A DNA stretch of 16,803 nucleotides from Fragilaria radians. Taxonomy: Eukaryota; Bacillariophyta; Fragilariophyceae; Fragilariales; Fragilariaceae. The notes under the pieces were generated by a model, which did not search any database, had not been told where the DNA came from, and was given only the letters and a program-made list of their open reading frames with translations. The position numbers were made by a program, and so were the translations under genes. Shown one piece after another: positions 8,711 to 16,803 of this stretch. Where the stretch lies: positions 4,939 through 21,741 of the forward strand of contig CAAAJI010000284.1 of NCBI GenBank assembly GCA_900642245.1, given 5' to 3'. How positions within the stretch are numbered: position 1 is the first letter of the stretch; each line of letters starts with the position of its first letter.

Positions 8711-11309
8711 ATGATGCGCTTCATGATGTCGATGACGGTTGCAACTATTCTGTGGATGCATGTTTATCAAGGAGCTTCCTATTCAACGGAGCTCAGAAAT
8801 GATTCGCCTCGTCTTCGAAGATCACTCGTGAACCAGACTTTGTCGCATAGTCTCGGAAAAGGTATGGAATTGGAGAAAAATAGAAATCAAAAGGATGTAT
8901 TCTCCCGTGATTTGTCTGTGTTACAAGCATCTAGGAGTTCATTCACCCTCGCTGAGATCGAGGCTGCACTTTTCCATCATATTGATCCCCCTAAACCCAG
9001 GAACGTTACAACACTTGATTACTTTGAACCTTTCAGTAAGTTTTTGTATAGTCTACTCTTATTGCATCGCATATTCGAAGATTGACAGATTCAATATTGC
9101 CATCACTCTTAATCTACGTAACAACGGTTGTAGCACCGGAGCCTTCCTTCGTCACAGAACCATCGACAACAACTTCTCGAACTCCAGCGAGACGACCTGT
9201 TATCTCTCCATCACAGAGTGTCACTACTTCTCCAGCTCAAGATCCAGAATCATCCGGACCGAACAAACCCTCATCCAACGGAGTATCTGCAAAAACAGCT
9301 GCTGCGATCCAAGATTATCTTAGCGAAACACTTACGTCGGATGGTTCCCTAGATAGTTCTGGCACATCTTCAAGATTGGCCTACCAAAATTTGTTAGACA
9401 GAAGATCAGACTGGAATCTAAAAGAGGATGAGTTAGAAATCACACAAACATACATTCTCTTGGTTCTATTTTATGCCACCAATGGAAATGACTGGACTAA
9501 GACCACCGGATGGATTCCTTCATCCGATCATCCCGTTTGTGGAAATGATCAAGTCCCCTCTTGGTTCGGAGTCACCTGTGATGGCGAACGGGTCACCAAA
9601 CTCTCGTTAGAAGACAACAGTCTTGTGGGAACACTCCCTAGTGAACTTGAAGGATTAACTGTCGTGACTAATCTCACCTTATCAAACAATAAACTCTATG
9701 GGGTGATACCATTTACGATTGGGAAAATGACCAAGCTAGGTATGTGATCTGAACATGTCTTTTACTGTTTTTATTATCTAATCTATATCAACATCGTGAA
9801 CATCATGAAAAATTTGCTGTGAAAAGAGGTTTTAGATTTGTTCACCAATTTTATTGGCATCGACGCAAAATCACTTCCAGTATCAGGGGCTATTCCTTCT
9901 TCCATTACCAAGCTTACGAGATTAGAAGTCTTGAATCTTAACTCAAATTTCATTCAGGGGAAGATACCCTGGTTGCTGTTTCAAAAACTGTCACAACTAC
10001 GATTTTTGGATCTGTTTTTTAATGAATTTACGGGTACTTTACCTGGGTCTACTTTGGCTGAAATGACAAGTTTAGAGTACTTGGACATTTCTCAAAATCC
10101 TTTACATGGCTCCCTTCCAAAGGAGTTGGGAAAACTAACTCGGCTTACCGACTTGCGTATTGCTAGGTCCGATCCAAGAGGATACCCTGATGGATTTTGT
10201 CCAAGCCCATGTCTCAATGGGACCATTCCTACGGAGTTGGGGAAGCTTGTTAACTTACGTAAGTCGAATTTACGTGGAATTTGAATTTGCTTCATCCCTG
10301 AGAAAAAAGCTTCGATAAAATGCAGTTATCAAACACTCAAATATGCTTTGCTTTAATTATCTGTAAGCTCACTCTCTTTTGATGTCATTCAGGGAGACTT
10401 TGGTTGTTTGAAAATTCCATCAGCGGTGCAATCCCATCCGAAATAGGATTATTATCCAATTTACAGATCATGCTTTTGTTCACTAATCAAGTCGTCGGCG
10501 ACATTCCTAGTGAAATCATTGGTGCATCAAAATTAGCCTTTTTGGATCTATCCACAAATTTTCTAGGTCCCGATTTGCAGGAATCATTACTTATGCTTCC
10601 AGAATTAGTCCGTTTGAACATTGCGTATAATGCCTTTGAAACTACCTTTCCCATTAACATCCAGCTTCCCATGTTAGAACAACTCGATATAGGGAGGAAT
10701 TACTGGAATGGACTGATACCAACGGAGCTGGCCACAGTTACAAGTTTGAGGGTGCTGAATATGAGAGAAACAGCGTTGGAAGGTAATATACCGTCCGAAT
10801 TGGGAATGTTAACAAACTTGCAGGAACTAGACATTAGTGTCAATATAATTTCCGGATGGATACCCTCAGAAATTGGTAACCTTGTCAACCTGAGGAGTCT
10901 TGCTCTGGAAATCACCTACATAACGGGTGAAATTCCAACGGAGATTTGTAAATTGACAAAGTTGACATTGCTACAGTTATCCCAAAATGTTTTATCCTCC
11001 ACAATACCATCGGAAATTGGAAAACTGAAAAATCTACAACGCTTAGAGCTATTCAACAATACGCTGACGGGGACAATCCCAACCGAGACAGGAGCCTTGC
11101 GTAACTTACAGGAATTGAATCTTCAAATTAATTCCCTGGAAGGATCCATACCCATGGAATTAGGTAAGCTCTCGGAATTGGACGAATTGTTCCTTGAGAA
11201 TAATTTTTTGACGGGGAGGATGCCGAAACAAGTTTGTGATTTGAAAGTAAAACAATTGACAGCGGATTGTAATTTAGTGCCGTGCTCTTGTTGTACAAAG
11301 TGCTATTGA
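8711..11309 (+). CDS. Secreted LRR protein, four exons, 759 aa (paralogue of 1903-4814)
   Basis: Exons: 8711-9035, 9134-9739, 9827-10258, 10393-11309 (TGA). They sum to 2280 nt in frame. Introns are 98, 87 and 134 nt, all phase 1 with GT-AG ends. The exon-3 acceptor (AAAG ending at 9826) lacks a pyrimidine tract but gives EVLDL, matching EALDL of the paralogue; a TTTTAG acceptor ending at 9835 would drop three residues. For exon 2 an acceptor at 9088 is also in frame. Residues 1-25 form a good signal peptide (hydrophobic core about 8-18). HHIDPPKPRNV is at 89-99 and a Ser/Thr/Pro linker at about 110-160. The LRR N-cap is at about 201-257 (NDWTKTTGW, CxxxxVPSWFGVTC), followed by about 19 LRRs and a Cys cap (LTADC...CSCCTKC). 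There is no kinase and no second membrane segment. A secreted or wall-associated recognition or adhesion role is inferred. An ATG at 8701 is followed by a stop, supporting 8711. Confidence 0.87.
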
Positions 11310-11451
11310 AAACGTTGCAGCAACCAACGAGATCAATTCTAACAGTCGTATTATTGGCAAGACAAGCAGGAAGACTTTTTGCCCATACGTGGAATGGATG
11401 GTGGAGGAACCAATTTACCAAGATTCATCAGGACCTCAGAGGTATGTAACA
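11278..11451 (+). other. 58-codon open frame overlapping the LRR 3' end in the +1 frame
   Basis: After a TAG at 11275, the +1 frame relative to the LRR gene stays open through its stop codon to a TAG at 11452. The part beyond the LRR stop has balanced composition (for example TSRKTFCPYVEWMVEEPIYQ) and no low complexity. A donor-like AGAG followed by GTATGT lies at 11439-11447. It could be a frameshifted former C-terminus, a remnant of a neighbouring exon cut by the retroelement, or chance. I do not recognise a family. Confidence 0.2.
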
Positions 11452-11822
11452 TAGAGAATAAATTATGCAAAAATCCTACTTTAGATGAAAAACAATGATT
11501 TCCCTTTTTCTCAATCCCTTTGGTTCATGCGTGCGATAACGAACGAATTAACAACTATAAGAGATAGTTGAGGTGATAAGATGAAAGATTAAAGTTAATA
11601 GATTACGATGTAATAATTGATAACTTGACGAAAATTGTGATTGCTTGATTGTGTATTTTCTTTTTAGTAATCCAGTAAGCGATAAAATAGATTCCGATTG
11701 ACTTGAAGGTAGTTCCGGGTTACTGAATGGAATATTGCTATTTGACGTGAAAACTTGCAACAAAAGCACAAGTATTAATCTTAATTAACAGATAATGACG
11801 ATAAATATTGATATTGATGACA
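11445..11822 (-). repeat. Probable 3' LTR of the copia element (inner edge good, outer edge tentative)
   Basis: Read on the minus strand, the pol stop is followed by a purine run (11832-11824), one T, and then TGTCATCAAT starting at 11822. This is the expected order pol, polypurine tract, LTR beginning TG. The outer edge is not fixed because the 5' LTR lies outside the window. Ending at 11445 (GTTACA on the minus strand) would give 378 bp with TGT...ACA termini. TG dinucleotides at 11521 or 11528 would give about 300 bp. The stretch contains a perfect 7-bp stem (11552-11558 with 11564-11570, 5-nt loop). Target-site duplication cannot be checked. Confidence 0.5.
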
Positions 11823-11823
11823 A

Positions 11824-11832
11824 CTCCCTCTT
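11824..11832 (-). other. Polypurine tract of the retrotransposon
   Basis: Nine purines, AAGAGGGAG on the minus strand, lie 18 nt after the pol stop codon and one base before the TG that starts the presumed LTR. In LTR elements this tract primes plus-strand DNA synthesis. Position and composition fit; there is no second copy to compare. Confidence 0.55.
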
Positions 11833-11850
11833 GCTTGCAGTTGGAAAGTT

Positions 11851-14800
11851 TCACCACCCACACAGTAATTTTCGGACAATTTGAAATGTTGCAAGCTTAA
11901 GTCCTTTGGTTAATATATCTGCCTTTTGTTCATCAGTATTGATTTTCTGAATGGTGATATTATTAGGCTTGAGATGTGACCGAAACCAGTGATATTTAAT
12001 TGCATAATGTTTGGATCGAGGGGTAATCCGACCTGGCTCCATATTAGCTAATACTAACGCGCCAGCATTGTCTTCCCACACAGTGGTGCGAAAGGTTGTT
12101 AACTGATATTCCGATAGACTAATTCCATTTGCAATAGCATACACCGTTGATTTAAATGGTAATACACTGCGCATAGCAAATGAGAGTGCATTATACTCTG
12201 CCTCCATAGTTGACAGGCTGATTTCTGATTGAAGTTTACTGACCCAAACAACAGGGCAGTTTGAAATGCATATGACAAACCCAGTACGACTTTTCACGCA
12301 TGATGGATCTTGCTTGTCCTCATGTGGCCAGAGCCCGGCAAAATCAGCATCAACATACACGTCAATATTCAGGTCTCCACGTGGCTTTAACACAAGACCT
12401 TGATCAAGAGTACCTTTTAAATAAAGTCCAATTCGCTCAAGTGCCTCCTCATGCAAACGTTTTGGAGAGTGCACAAACCTTGCACATTGACTGACTGCAA
12501 AGGTTATATCAGGCCTTGAATGACCTTGTAAGTATTGTAACATCCCAACAACACTAGCATAATTATATGCTCCATTTGGTGGATCACCGTCATTGTCCTT
12601 CACTAACGGAATGGAGCCAGCTGGTGTTAATTTCCGTGCTCTGTTACTCAAATTCAACGCATCCACAATGCGTTTGGCTAAACCTTGTTGTGTAAGCTTG
12701 ATTGTATTATCAATATTATTACGCTCAATGTGAACACCAAGGAAACCAGCAACAGAATCCTCAACTTCAAGCTCCATGTCTGAGCATTTGAGTTTCTCAA
12801 TAACATCATTGATGTATGATTCCTTTGGTGAGAATAATAAAGTATCGTCAACATAAACTAGTACAATAACTTTATCTGATATAAACAGGCATGAGTCAAT
12901 GCTCTCCTGTGATTCAAAACCAATAGCTTCTAGTTTTGCCTTTAGATGTTGAAAGAAGTTTCTTGGTGACTGACGGAGTCCATAAAGTGAGCGATTCAGT
13001 TTAAGTACTTTCCCAGGTTGCTTGAATCCTCTGGGCATTTCTAAGTAAACTCCAGATTGTTTCTTTTCTTGATCTGACATGTTGTCCCACTTTGGGTCCT
13101 TATCAATAGGGGCATGGACAAATGCTGCCGTATAATCAACTTGACGTGTTGCTAATTTCAATATAATGGACAGAATAAGCATCAGCCGAACGGTTGTCCA
13201 ATTAACAACTGGAGCAAAGGTATCAAAGAAATCAACACCTTCAATTTGACAATCACCTCTAGCGCAAAATCGTGCTTTCAGTTTGCGAATTGATCCATCT
13301 GGGTAACGTTTGCACTTAAACGCCCATGTGGGTGGAAGTAAATTCATCCATGATTCTTGATTGACAATTTCCCAAGCTTGTTTTTCAACCTCTAATGTAT
13401 GCAGCTCCTTTTTCATTGCTTCCCAATAGCCATGTTTATCAGGACCGTTCATGGCTTGATCCCATGTTGGATTGTCCTCAGCATTTGCTTTTGTGGATAA
13501 AAGCATAGGATGCATCCATTCAACTGTATTTTCATCAAGATTGGTTTGTTGCTCCATTGAGTGCATCATTGCACGGAGATCCTTTGATCGGATGGATTCA
13601 ATAACATGATTCCACTGTAGTGACATTAAAAATTGTTGATTTAATTGATTGGATAGAATTTTTCGTTTAGGATTGATATATGCATTGGCAATTTGAGATT
13701 GAGGGTTGCCAAGGGATGAAAACATGGATTCAATTAGACGCTGCGGACGTTTGACTTGACGACCACTGCGCGTTGTTTGAATGTCTGGATTAGGTTGTAT
13801 TTGGTCCTCAGGTTCTTGCTCAGGTTGACTCTCAGGAAGAGGTATTGGATTTATTGGTGGATTATGAACGTCCACATCATTTTGTAAATCACCTGCATCA
13901 TTTTCATTGAGAATTTCCACAACTTGATTGGGTTCACCTTCACAACTCTCTCCCTCTGGAGCCAAGATAGGTTGTGGATGGCGGAGGACCTGCTGCGGAG
14001 GGTAGCAAAAATCACGAAAATGGTGATCATCAAGAGAAGGATTATCCACATCAAATATATGTTCTGAGCCACTAAGAACAATAGACTCCCATGAGTCAGC
14101 ATTAAAAGGTTGGTTTTGAAACAGACCACCAGACTCAGCATTGGGCACAGTGGTGAAGTGATCATCATAAACACAATGATATTGAGGGCTGATATGTCCC
14201 GTTTGAAGATTCAAAATCTTCCCAATAGTGGATGAGTGTTGAGATGAAACTCCAAGAAATTGACCCCGACGTGAACGAGGATTCCATTTGGGAAGTTTCT
14301 TGCCATCTTGAAGTTTTGGGTCAAGAACGTATACAGGACAACCCCACACATGTAAACGATGAAGGTGAACATGTGATGGAAAGCTACTTTGTGAGAATAA
14401 CTCAAGGGGTGCAATGCGGGTATCATGTTTTGGTAAATTGTTCCAGATATAGATAGCATGTTCCATAGCAAAGGGCCAAAGAGCAAGATCTGCCTGATCA
14501 GGCCACATTAGAACTGCATGTAGCAGCATAGCCCGTGCCCAACGAGTGACTGTTTGAATGGCTCGCTCAGAAACACCATTTTGGTGGTGAGCACCAGTAC
14601 CAGAAAAGGTAATTGTTTGATTATGGTCTGTAATGTTTTGTAGAAATGCTGCTGAGTTAAATGGTACATTATCTGCTCTATAACGCTTGATTGAAACACC
14701 AAATTGAGATGCAAATTGTTCAAATGACTTCTTTGCCCGTAATGTCTCTCCAGAATTGAGGCTGACTTGATGCTTGAGATAGATCAATGTAGTGGCATGA

Positions 14801-16401
14801 TCAACAAAGATGGTACCACCATTGTACTGATTTGACTTTAATTCCTTTCCCTTAGTATTGGGTAGGCGTCCAGGGAGAGCTGATATATATTGATCAATGG
14901 AAACACATTCACCAGGTTGAAGATCACCTTGACGAATGAGCATTGAATCAGGACCACCTGCTACATTACGAGCTGGAGTACGGCGATGCTGTTTAGCAAG
15001 CTGACAAGCTGCACAAAGTGGTGGCTGACATGTGGAGACATTTGGTGATTTTGTTGTGATAATCTGATGAACTGCATTGTCCCTTGGTGCTTGACATAGA
15101 CGTTGACACCATTGAAAGCCAGCATGACCAAGCTTTTGATGTAGTAGAAGTAGTTCCCTCTGTGGTGGACGAAGATTTTGATTTGTCTGTTCTGTAACAG
15201 ACATAAATGAATTTAAAGTTATTGGATTTGACAAAATGGTAGCATCACTACGATGTGCACCAGCCAATTTTGGTTCATCCTCCAACATTATAGGAAGGTT
15301 ACTCCCAGGATTGTAAGGAAATTCTAATTTTGAACCATCTGGAAGCTCCAATGATGCTGACTTGCCACAGAAAGTTACACTTCCTTTATCATCATTTTCT
15401 CGAAAGTAAGTTTGTGGACTAAATAGACGGATATCAACTGCTGGGACATAATATGCTGTAGTCCTAATAATGCGAACAGCATTCCAGTAGTCACGAATAA
15501 TCCATTCCACTTTACCTTTACCAACCACTCTTGTTTTTCCACTAATGCCTTGAATGTCATTTATAGATGTAGGTTCTAGTGGTGATAGAAAGTCGCTCAA
15601 TGTTGGGGTTATCGAAGTAGAAGCACCAGAATCAATAATTATTGGAAGTGAGTGTTGTTGATGCAGGCAGGAAGATTCGTGATATGTCTCTTCCATAGAC
15701 TCTTTTGATTGATTTGTTCTAGTAGATTTCTGAAGTAATGCAATACCAGTATACTGTTTCACTACAATACCGGTAAAACTTGAGGTAAGACCACTGGCTT
15801 GTAGTAATTTTGATGAATTAAGAGCCTTGAGCATTCGAAATTGTTTTAATGGATCAATATTTTTGATGAAAGCCGACAGATTTATTCCATATTTCTTGTC
15901 AAACGTGATCTGAGATTGATGTAGAAAGTGATGTGTGTGTTGATTATAGTCATCTAATTGTTTTTGCTCCCTCTCAAACAAAGATTGGGGACAATATCCA
16001 CTATTAGTTGGCATATGTTCTGATTTTTGATAAGATAGTGGCCTATAGGATTTAATCCATGTTCGAAAGGAAAGGCGTCGGATTGCCCGTTGACACAGCC
16101 AATAATTGTTAAGACGGTGTTGACGGACTTTGTGTGTGTAAGATAAACTTGTTTTGAGGATGACCAATGGCAAACTGACTATTGGCTCTGACTGGGAGGC
16201 CAAATGTTTCTTAAGACAATAGAGAGACAATAAATGTCCAATGAGTTGAAGGTATGGAATGATTCCTCCTTTCAATGTACCAATCAGAATGGTACTAACA
16301 AGAAGAAGGATTAATACTGTTACCTGGGTATCCCTCCCAGGAAAATTTGTTAATATATCTTTGTTTATTTGGGCTACACACGATATTGTTAAGGATACCA
16401 T
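11851..16401 (-). CDS. pol: Ty1/copia pol polyprotein (PR-IN-RT-RNase H), 1516 aa
   Basis: A single uninterrupted frame. Residues about 27-63 are strongly hydrophobic, which is unusual. The protease motif IIIDSGAS has its catalytic Asp at 257. The integrase zinc-binding residues are H421, H426, C463 and C466. Its catalytic triad is D503 (SIDQY), D577 (RADNVPF) and E612 (QNGVSERA); 34 residues separate the last two, one fewer than the usual 35. An acidic, Pro-rich linker ending RSGRQVKRPQRLIES leads to reverse transcriptase, with D1089 in VDYTAAF and YVDD at 1183-1186. RNase H follows: D1351 and D1353 (DADFAGLW), E1400 (STMEAEY), D1444 (EDNAGAL), and the ending DILTKGL. All key residues are present, so the enzyme set may be functional. 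The frame is open back to the UGA at 16414-16416, so translation may come by readthrough from gag, or from the ATG at 16401. Confidence 0.93.
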   Translation of the reverse strand: MVSLTISCVAQINKDILTNFPGRDTQVTVLILLLVSTILIGTLKGGIIPYLQLIGHLLSLYCLKKHLASQSEPIVSLPLVILKTSLSYTHKVRQHRLNNYWLCQRAIRRLSFRTWIKSYRPLSYQKSEHMPTNSGYCPQSLFEREQKQLDDYNQHTHHFLHQSQITFDKKYGINLSAFIKNIDPLKQFRMLKALNSSKLLQASGLTSSFTGIVVKQYTGIALLQKSTRTNQSKESMEETYHESSCLHQQHSLPIIIDSGASTSITPTLSDFLSPLEPTSINDIQGISGKTRVVGKGKVEWIIRDYWNAVRIIRTTAYYVPAVDIRLFSPQTYFRENDDKGSVTFCGKSASLELPDGSKLEFPYNPGSNLPIMLEDEPKLAGAHRSDATILSNPITLNSFMSVTEQTNQNLRPPQRELLLLHQKLGHAGFQWCQRLCQAPRDNAVHQIITTKSPNVSTCQPPLCAACQLAKQHRRTPARNVAGGPDSMLIRQGDLQPGECVSIDQYISALPGRLPNTKGKELKSNQYNGGTIFVDHATTLIYLKHQVSLNSGETLRAKKSFEQFASQFGVSIKRYRADNVPFNSAAFLQNITDHNQTITFSGTGAHHQNGVSERAIQTVTRWARAMLLHAVLMWPDQADLALWPFAMEHAIYIWNNLPKHDTRIAPLELFSQSSFPSHVHLHRLHVWGCPVYVLDPKLQDGKKLPKWNPRSRRGQFLGVSSQHSSTIGKILNLQTGHISPQYHCVYDDHFTTVPNAESGGLFQNQPFNADSWESIVLSGSEHIFDVDNPSLDDHHFRDFCYPPQQVLRHPQPILAPEGESCEGEPNQVVEILNENDAGDLQNDVDVHNPPINPIPLPESQPEQEPEDQIQPNPDIQTTRSGRQVKRPQRLIESMFSSLGNPQSQIANAYINPKRKILSNQLNQQFLMSLQWNHVIESIRSKDLRAMMHSMEQQTNLDENTVEWMHPMLLSTKANAEDNPTWDQAMNGPDKHGYWEAMKKELHTLEVEKQAWEIVNQESWMNLLPPTWAFKCKRYPDGSIRKLKARFCARGDCQIEGVDFFDTFAPVVNWTTVRLMLILSIILKLATRQVDYTAAFVHAPIDKDPKWDNMSDQEKKQSGVYLEMPRGFKQPGKVLKLNRSLYGLRQSPRNFFQHLKAKLEAIGFESQESIDSCLFISDKVIVLVYVDDTLLFSPKESYINDVIEKLKCSDMELEVEDSVAGFLGVHIERNNIDNTIKLTQQGLAKRIVDALNLSNRARKLTPAGSIPLVKDNDGDPPNGAYNYASVVGMLQYLQGHSRPDITFAVSQCARFVHSPKRLHEEALERIGLYLKGTLDQGLVLKPRGDLNIDVYVDADFAGLWPHEDKQDPSCVKSRTGFVICISNCPVVWVSKLQSEISLSTMEAEYNALSFAMRSVLPFKSTVYAIANGISLSEYQLTTFRTTVWEDNAGALVLANMEPGRITPRSKHYAIKYHWFRSHLKPNNITIQKINTDEQKADILTKGLKLATFQIVRKLLCGW

Positions 16402-16413
16402 GCGCCCAAGAAG

Positions 16414-16416
16414 TCA
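16414..16416 (-). promoter_or_regulatory. In-frame UGA between gag and pol (possible readthrough site)
   Basis: The minus strand reads TTC TTT TGA CTT CTT GGG CGC ATG. Gag and pol are in the same frame with only this stop between them. UGA followed by C is the leakiest general stop context in eukaryotes, so programmed readthrough giving a Gag-Pol fusion is possible. A simple nonsense mutation in an element that formerly had one long frame is the main alternative. Confidence 0.4.
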
Positions 16417-16803
16417 AAAGAAGCCACGTATATTTTCGGCTATTTGACGAGAAAGATTCGCCACTACCAATTCTCTCTGAGCACTGTCAGTTGTGGTAGC
16501 CAGAGTTGGATTAGCTGTGCTTGATGGTGGTGCTGGTGATACAACATTTGTTGATAGTGGTGGAGCTGGAGGATTTGTACGGCGCCAACGTTGACTCTTG
16601 TAGTGATAATAATATTCGACATCATCAATAATACGACGACTTTGATTTTGTTTCTCTTCTTTTGTAGGAGGGGCCCACTTACCACTTGGAGTAGATTTTT
16701 CAGTGGATTTTGGTGTAGCTGTTTTATTTGTAGCTGGCTTTGCAGAATTGCCAGACTTGGATTTAGACTTTGAGCTTTTCATTGATTCCCAGAATTTCTT
16801 TTT
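16414..16803 (-). CDS. gag: Copia gag, C-terminal part, cut by the window edge
   Basis: The frame is open from the window edge to TGA at 16416-16414 and is the same frame as pol. The ATG at 16782 gives 122 residues, but the frame stays open upstream (KKKFWES before that Met), so this is more likely an internal Met of a longer Gag. The visible part is Lys/Ser/Thr/Pro-rich, with one structured segment, DVEYYYHYKSQRWRR, at residues 54-68. It has no CCHC zinc knuckle; in copia-type Gag such a knuckle normally binds the RNA. Pro/Ala/Thr-rich sequence follows, then a short helix before the stop. Identification rests mainly on position before pol. Confidence 0.65.
   Translation of the reverse strand, partial: KKKFWESMKSSKSKSKSGNSAKPATNKTATPKSTEKSTPSGKWAPPTKEEKQNQSRRIIDDVEYYYHYKSQRWRRTNPPAPPLSTNVVSPAPPSSTANPTLATTTDSAQRELVVANLSRQIAENIRGFF

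Larger units (their letters stand above)
11445..16803 (-). mobile_element. Ty1/copia LTR retrotransposon (CoDi-like), 5' part outside window
   Basis: The minus-strand order is gag, protease, integrase, reverse transcriptase, RNase H, polypurine tract, LTR. Integrase before reverse transcriptase defines the Ty1/copia superfamily. The intact 4.5-kb pol suggests a fairly young insertion. The left end is tentative and the right end (rest of gag, primer-binding site, 5' LTR) is cut off by the window. The element lies tail to tail with the plus LRR gene, its 3' LTR beginning roughly 140-220 bp after the LRR stop codon. Confidence 0.85.

Noticed and set aside
14232..14456. Plus-strand open frame inside the copia pol
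   Set aside because: Antisense shadow of the integrase region, with no independent support.
11851..16401. Ty3-type element or retrovirus
   Set aside because: Integrase comes before reverse transcriptase, the fixed order of Ty1/copia, and there is no envelope gene after RNase H.

Overview
The window looks like nuclear DNA of a diatom (or a close stramenopile alga). This is inferred from protein families and gene style, since no rRNA or organelle marker is present. The genes are sparse in A+T-rich DNA, have short GT-AG introns (about 85-135 nt), and encode secreted leucine-rich-repeat (LRR) proteins of a type expanded in diatoms. There is also a diatom-style TPR-like gene ending in CAPAA and a Ty1/copia element resembling the CoDi elements of diatoms.

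Layout. 1-1902 is gene-free. 1903-4814 (minus) is a four-exon gene for an 864-residue secreted LRR protein. 4815-6892 is mostly gene-free, with a possible decayed reverse-transcriptase fragment near 5.9-6.0 kb. 6893-7588 (plus) is an intronless gene for a 231-residue TPR-like protein. 7589-8710 is gene-free. 8711-11309 (plus) is a second four-exon LRR gene (759 residues), a clear paralogue of the first, so the two stand head to head. About 0.5 kb after it comes a minus-strand Ty1/copia retrotransposon that runs off the right edge: a probable 3' LTR (about 11445-11822), a polypurine tract, a complete 1516-residue pol (protease, integrase, reverse transcriptase, RNase H) at 11851-16401, and the C-terminal part of gag, separated from pol by one in-frame UGA at 16414-16416.

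I worked out the exon structure of both LRR genes by comparing them. All three introns are at matching positions, all in phase 1, and the last exon is 917 nt in both. Introns 2 and 3 fall at the same point of the LRR repeat, so exon 3 is a self-contained cassette of five repeats. Both proteins share an N-terminal HHxDPPKPRNV motif outside the LRRs, an LRR N-cap, and a cysteine-rich C-terminal cap. Neither has a kinase domain, and neither has a membrane segment after the N-terminal signal, so they look like secreted or cell-surface recognition/adhesion proteins rather than receptor kinases.

I see no defence island, biosynthetic cluster, CRISPR array or RNA gene. The most interesting points are the modular paralogous LRR pair with its unexplained N-terminal motif, the in-frame first intron of the minus copy, the UGA between gag and pol, and the short open frame trapped between the plus LRR gene and the retroelement.
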